Shown here piece after piece: positions 22,315 through 25,810 of a DNA stretch of 25,810 nt. This DNA is from Bacteroidaceae bacterium. Its GTDB lineage: Bacteria; Bacteroidota; Bacteroidia; Bacteroidales; Bacteroidaceae. The stretch covers positions 1 through 25,810 of the forward strand of contig JABUUA010000004.1 in the NCBI GenBank assembly GCA_021443405.1, given 5' to 3'. Position 1 is the first letter of the stretch. Each line of letters starts with the position of its first letter. The notes beneath the pieces were generated by a model. That model was not told the origin of the DNA. It saw only the letters and a list, made by a program, of their open reading frames with translations, and searched no databases. The position numbers were made by a program, and so were the translations under genes.

Positions 22315-22501
22315 CAATCTCCGCGTTGAACGCGCCGTCAACCGCATTAGTCAGGCGCAACTGGCCGAGGCCATCGGCGTCAGTCGTCAGACCATCTTTG
22401 CCATCGAGAACAATCGCTTCGTGCCCAGCACCGAGCTCGCGCTGAAGCTGTCGGCCTATTTTGGCAAGACGGTCAACGAATTGTTCTGGCTGACCGACTG
22501 A
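22307..22501 (+). CDS. Small XRE-family regulator (YozG-like)
   Basis: 64 residues that are entirely a Cro/C1 HTH: VERAVNRISQAQLAEAIGVSRQTIFAIENNRFVPS, then TELALKLSAYFGKTVNELFWL. The recognition helix is VSRQTIFAIE. This short type often regulates its own operon. It starts within the last codons of the membrane protein gene. Confidence 0.93.
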   Translation: MDNNLRVERAVNRISQAQLAEAIGVSRQTIFAIENNRFVPSTELALKLSAYFGKTVNELFWLTD

Positions 22502-22554
22502 GCGACGGCCCCGCCACCCCTATAGGTAGAATCTCATTTAATCAATCAAAACAG

Positions 22555-24849
22555 ATGGACCAACCGATGAAACACCCCGGGATCCGCCTTTCCGCTGACC
22601 ACCGTCTCCCCAGCCTCCGCGCCTCGCGTGCGCTCCACCGACTGCTGACGACCGCCGTACTGGCCGGGCTATGTCTGCACATCACCGCCCAACGCCAAGT
22701 ATTGTTCAACGACGACTGGCTGTTCACGCTCGAGGGAAACACCCAACTCCAGCAGCAACACGTCACGTTGCCCCACGACTGGAGCATAGGACTTCCCACC
22801 GACCGACGCGCGCCGATGGGCAACGACGGCGGCCACTTTGTGGCCGGGAAGGGCAAATATATGAAGACCTTCACGGCGAAGTCCGCATGGAAAGGAAAGC
22901 GCAACTGGCTCTGTTTCGAAGGCGTCTATATGAACTGCCGCGTGGTGCTCAACGGCAAACAAGTGGCCGAGCACGCCTACGGCTGGACGCCCTTCGAGGC
23001 CGACATCACCGAGGCGCTGCGCTACGATGCGGAGAACGTGTTGGAAGTGTACGTCGATAACAGTCGGCAGAAGAACTGCCGTTGGTACACGGGTTCGGGC
23101 ATCTACCGCAACGTGTGGGTAAAAACGCTGCCCATGACCGACGCCATCGGTGACTACGCCGTGCACACCACGAAGCAGGGAAGCGATTATCGCGTGGACG
23201 TCGATTGCCGGACGGCCGTCACGGCCCGCCTCACCGACCCCGACGGCCGCACGGTGGCCGAGGGACAGTTGCCCTTGACCGTCCCGTCGCCTCGCGAATG
23301 GTCGCCCCAGTCGCCCGCACTCTACACCCTCCATCTGCGCTCGACCACTGACGAGGTCGCTACGCGCATCGGCTTCCGCACCATAGAATACTCGGCCGAG
23401 AAAGGCTTGTTGCTCAACGGAAAAAGCATCGAGTTGTCCGGCGCCTGCGTACACAGCGACAACGGCGCGCTCGGAGCCTGTGCCTACAAAGGCGCGGAGA
23501 CGCGGCGCGTGAAACTATTGAAAGAGGCGGGATTCAACGCCGTGCGCACGAGTCACAACCCAGCCTCCACCGCCTTCCTCGACGCCTGCGACAGCCTTGG
23601 TTTGCTCGTCATCGACGAGCTATACGATGGTTGGCGCACCAGCAAAACGACCTACGACTACGCGACACTCTTTGACGACCACTGGAAGGACGACGTGGAT
23701 GCGTTTGTTCGACGCGACGTCAACCACCCCTCCATCTGGTGTTGGAGCATCGGCAACGAGGTGATAGAGCGCACAGAACCCGAGTGCGTCATGACCGCCC
23801 GCCGACTCGCCGGCCGCATCCATAGCCTCGACCCGTACCGACCCGTCACCAGCGCCATGTGTTCGTGGGGACAAGGTTGGTCGCGCTTCGACACGCTCAT
23901 GGCCGAACACGACATCTGCGGCTACAATTACTACTTGCACGAGGCCGAGAACGACCACCAGCGTGTGCCCAGCCGCGTCGTCATGCAGACCGAGTCGTAC
24001 CCGCGCGACGCCGTCCGCAACTGGCAGACGGTGACGAAACATCCCTACGTCATCGGCGATTTCGTGTGGACCGGCATCGACTACCTGGGCGAGAGTGGCA
24101 TCGGACGTTACTACTACGAGGGTCAGACACCCGGCGAACACTGGGAGCGCGACCACTATCCGTGGCACGGAGCCTACTGCGGCGACATCGATTTGCTCGG
24201 TTGGCGCAAGCCCATCAGTTACTTGCGCGACCTGCTTTACAACCGAGGCGACGGCGTTCACATAGGCGTGCGCGAGCCCGACGGTTACTACGGAACCATC
24301 AAGGAGACCTCGTGGAGCGTGTGGCCCACGTGGGAGCGCTGGACGTGGCGAGGTTGGGAGGGACGGCCCATCGACGTAGAAGTCTATTGCAACGCCACGT
24401 CGGTCCGCCTCTATCTCAACGACCACCTCGTGGCCGAGCAACCGGTCGCCGACTGCACCGCGCGCTTCTCCCTCCCCTACCAACCCGGCACGCTCCGCGC
24501 CGAAGCCTTTGCCGACGGGCGCCGCGTGGGCACTGCTGTGCTCCGCACCGCGGGCAAACCTGCCAAGGTAATTCTGGAGAAGGACGAATACCCCGACCTG
24601 ACCTTCGTCACAGCTACGGTGGTGGACCGCCACGGAACGCCCGTCCCCACGCCCTGCGAACTGACCTTCACGGCCAATTCCGAGATTCTCGCCACCGCCT
24701 CGGCCTGTCTTACCGACACTATACCTTATAATATACGCACGCGCGCGACGTGGAACGGCATGGCGCAAGCCATTGTCCGCACGACCGAACGACTGGACGT
24801 GAAGGCCACCTTCCGTGCACTGCCGTCCGCCAATCCCCCGAAGAAATAA
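22555..24849 (+). CDS. Secreted glycoside hydrolase family 2 (beta-galactosidase type)
   Basis: 764 residues. A signal-peptide-like segment (about 25-46, LLTTAVLAGLCLHITAQ) follows a long basic N-terminus; an in-frame ATG at residue 5 is also possible. The sugar-binding N-domain (about 48-190) contains NDDWLF, LPHDWSIG and WYTGSGIYRNVWV. An Ig-like domain (about 195-280) and a TIM barrel follow. The barrel has LSGACVHSDNGALG, AVRTSHNPAS, HPSIWCWSIGNEV with acid/base Glu402, VVMQTES with nucleophile Glu480, and GDFVWTGIDYLGE. DUF4982-like and C-terminal Ig-like domains complete it. It presumably trims plant or host glycans in the periplasm; no SusC/SusD genes are in view. Substrate not assignable. 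Confidence 0.93.
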   Translation: MDQPMKHPGIRLSADHRLPSLRASRALHRLLTTAVLAGLCLHITAQRQVLFNDDWLFTLEGNTQLQQQHVTLPHDWSIGLPTDRRAPMGNDGGHFVAGKGKYMKTFTAKSAWKGKRNWLCFEGVYMNCRVVLNGKQVAEHAYGWTPFEADITEALRYDAENVLEVYVDNSRQKNCRWYTGSGIYRNVWVKTLPMTDAIGDYAVHTTKQGSDYRVDVDCRTAVTARLTDPDGRTVAEGQLPLTVPSPREWSPQSPALYTLHLRSTTDEVATRIGFRTIEYSAEKGLLLNGKSIELSGACVHSDNGALGACAYKGAETRRVKLLKEAGFNAVRTSHNPASTAFLDACDSLGLLVIDELYDGWRTSKTTYDYATLFDDHWKDDVDAFVRRDVNHPSIWCWSIGNEVIERTEPECVMTARRLAGRIHSLDPYRPVTSAMCSWGQGWSRFDTLMAEHDICGYNYYLHEAENDHQRVPSRVVMQTESYPRDAVRNWQTVTKHPYVIGDFVWTGIDYLGESGIGRYYYEGQTPGEHWERDHYPWHGAYCGDIDLLGWRKPISYLRDLLYNRGDGVHIGVREPDGYYGTIKETSWSVWPTWERWTWRGWEGRPIDVEVYCNATSVRLYLNDHLVAEQPVADCTARFSLPYQPGTLRAEAFADGRRVGTAVLRTAGKPAKVILEKDEYPDLTFVTATVVDRHGTPVPTPCELTFTANSEILATASACLTDTIPYNIRTRATWNGMAQAIVRTTERLDVKATFRALPSANPPKK

Positions 24850-24857
24850 GAAACACC

Positions 24858-25655
24858 ATGCGCATCACCCTCCTACAGACCGATATACAGTGGGCCCGGC
24901 CCGCCGACAACCGGCAGGCGGCGGAAGCACTCATGATCACCGCCGCCCCGACCGATGTGTTCATTCTGCCCGAAATGTTCTCCACAGGATTTGCCACCGA
25001 GCCCGAAGGCGTTGCCGAAACGGCCGACAGCGACACGTTGCGCTGGATGCAACGTATGGCCGACCGCTTCGACGCGGCCGTATGTGGCAGCGTGGCCGTC
25101 GCCGAGGCGGGCCGCTACTTCAACCGCTGCTACTTCGTGAAGCCCGGCGGAACCGTCGTCGCCTACGACAAGCACCACCTGTTCTCCTACGGAGGCGAGA
25201 ACCGTCGCTTCACGGCGGGCGAGCAACCCTGCCGCGTGGAGTGGCGCGGTGCGACGTTCCGCCTCTGCGTCTGCTACGACTTGCGTTTCCCCGTTTGGTC
25301 GCGCAACAGCGCCGAAGCGCCCTACGACGTGCTCCTCTACGTGGCGAACTGGCCCGAGACGCGCCGCCGCGCGTGGGACGCCCTGTTGCGAGCCCGCGCC
25401 ATCGAGAACCAGTGCTATGTGGCGGCGGTCAACCGCGTGGGGACCGACCCCTGCTGTCGGTACGACGGCGGTTCGTGCGTGACGGACGCCTACGGAAATG
25501 TCGTCTGCCAGGCGACGGACGGACAAGCGGGCGCCGTCACGGCGGAGCTGGACTTGGAGGCGCTGCACCGCTTCCGCCAGAAGTTCCCGGTGCTGGCCGA
25601 CGCCGACGCGTTCCGTCTGCTCGGAGTCCCCGACAAACCATCGTCCATCCGCTAA
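24858..25655 (+). CDS. Nitrilase superfamily amidase (omega-amidase/YafV type)
   Basis: 265 residues with the complete Glu-Lys-Cys triad: Glu39 in FILPEMFSTGF, Lys105 in YDKHHLFSYGGE, Cys139 in LCVCYDLRFPVW. KHHLFSYGGE and YDLRFPVWSRN are typical of the branch that hydrolyses 2-oxoglutaramate and similar omega-amides. The start MRITLLQTDIQW is 8 bases after the GH2 stop, so the two are co-transcribed, although no functional link is evident. A longer upstream frame lies inside the GH2 gene. Confidence 0.93.
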   Translation: MRITLLQTDIQWARPADNRQAAEALMITAAPTDVFILPEMFSTGFATEPEGVAETADSDTLRWMQRMADRFDAAVCGSVAVAEAGRYFNRCYFVKPGGTVVAYDKHHLFSYGGENRRFTAGEQPCRVEWRGATFRLCVCYDLRFPVWSRNSAEAPYDVLLYVANWPETRRRAWDALLRARAIENQCYVAAVNRVGTDPCCRYDGGSCVTDAYGNVVCQATDGQAGAVTAELDLEALHRFRQKFPVLADADAFRLLGVPDKPSSIR

Positions 25656-25682
25656 CCCATTCACCCTCATAAAAGAACAACC

Positions 25683-25810
25683 ATGGTCCATTCCTTCGAC
25701 CTCCCCTACTCGCCCGACGGTTCTGCCCGCCGCATCCACCTGTATCTGCCCGACGAATACGAGCACACCGACGAGCGCTACCCCGTACTTTACATGTTCG
25801 ACGGGCACAA
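25683..25810 (+). CDS. Alpha/beta hydrolase, putative esterase (N-terminal part)
   Basis: 42 visible codons from ATG 25683 to the window end. SPDGSARRIHLYLPDEYE, then ERYPVLYMFDGHN, is the typical beginning of esterase-D-like (PF00756) proteins, in which the first strand ends in YMxDGHN. The catalytic Ser, Asp and His would lie beyond the window. It is 27 bases after the nitrilase and probably belongs to the same operon. Confidence 0.75.
   Translation, partial: MVHSFDLPYSPDGSARRIHLYLPDEYEHTDERYPVLYMFDGH

Noticed and set aside
22669..23454. 261-codon minus-strand frame opposite the GH2 gene
   Set aside because: Shadow frame typical of high-GC genes; the GH2 protein is complete with both catalytic glutamates.
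24873..25808. 311-codon minus-strand frame opposite the nitrilase
   Set aside because: Shadow of a gene with a full catalytic triad; the antisense translation is Val/Gly/Arg/His-rich and unrecognisable.

Overview
The window looks like chromosomal DNA of a gut-type Bacteroidales bacterium, probably Prevotellaceae-like, with GC well above 50% in genes. The basis is the repeated Bacteroidetes promoter pattern (TTTG, about 20 bases, TAnnTTTG), the near absence of Shine-Dalgarno sites, and typical Bacteroidetes gene sets: PyrD/PyrK, a GGGtGRT protein with a NifU-like partner, the RecF-DUF721 pair, and a solitary HsdR_N protein. No rRNA, tRNA, CRISPR array, transposase or integrase was found.

Layout. 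(1) 1-446 (-): start of a type-4 uracil-DNA glycosylase with AGG-rich arginine codons. Just upstream, the last ~40 codons of the next gene read as an alanine racemase C-terminus fused in frame to an HlyD efflux adaptor. The first ~570 bases therefore look like a foreign or misassembled join. (2) 446-4938 (-): a MacAB-like efflux operon in the order ATPase, permease, permease, HlyD adaptor. (3) 4939-5374: divergent intergenic region with a ~22-bp tandem palindromic repeat and a clear trmD promoter. (4) 5375-7209 (+): trmD, zeta-toxin-like kinase, a 57-codon partner gene, and an FlK-like hotdog thioesterase, tightly packed. (5) 7524-9722 (-): XRE regulator, pyrK, pyrD, ending in a strong hairpin. 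(6) 9723-10478: AT-rich, gene-free stretch with inverted repeats and a terminator. (7) 10479-12277 (-): amn-holA. (8) 12312-12761 (+): HsdR_N-domain protein. (9) 12771-15687 (-): TPR protein and ribH, then Nif3-like and zinc-ribbon coiled-coil proteins. (10) 15829-17213 (+): recF and DUF721. (11) 17213-17300: second copy of the 22-bp repeat family. (12) 17359-18918 (-): DMP19-like protein, smpB, 5-formyl-THF cyclo-ligase. (13) 19055-20782 (+): NifU-like scaffold and GGGtGRT protein, then a terminator and a probable GH20 hexosaminidase remnant. (14) 20987-25810 (+): ElaA-like acetyltransferase, a four-helix membrane protein with a small XRE regulator, a secreted GH2 glycosidase, an omega-amidase-type nitrilase, and the start of an esterase.

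Most of the window is housekeeping: tRNA modification, pyrimidine and riboflavin synthesis, purine salvage, DNA repair and replication, ribosome rescue and folate recycling. The parts worth a second look are the edge fusion, the two-locus palindromic repeat family, a recurring TATACCTTAT decamer beside AT/CG alternating tracts, the toxin-like kinase with its tiny partner, the uncharacterised NifU-like/GGGtGRT pair, and the GH20 fragment.
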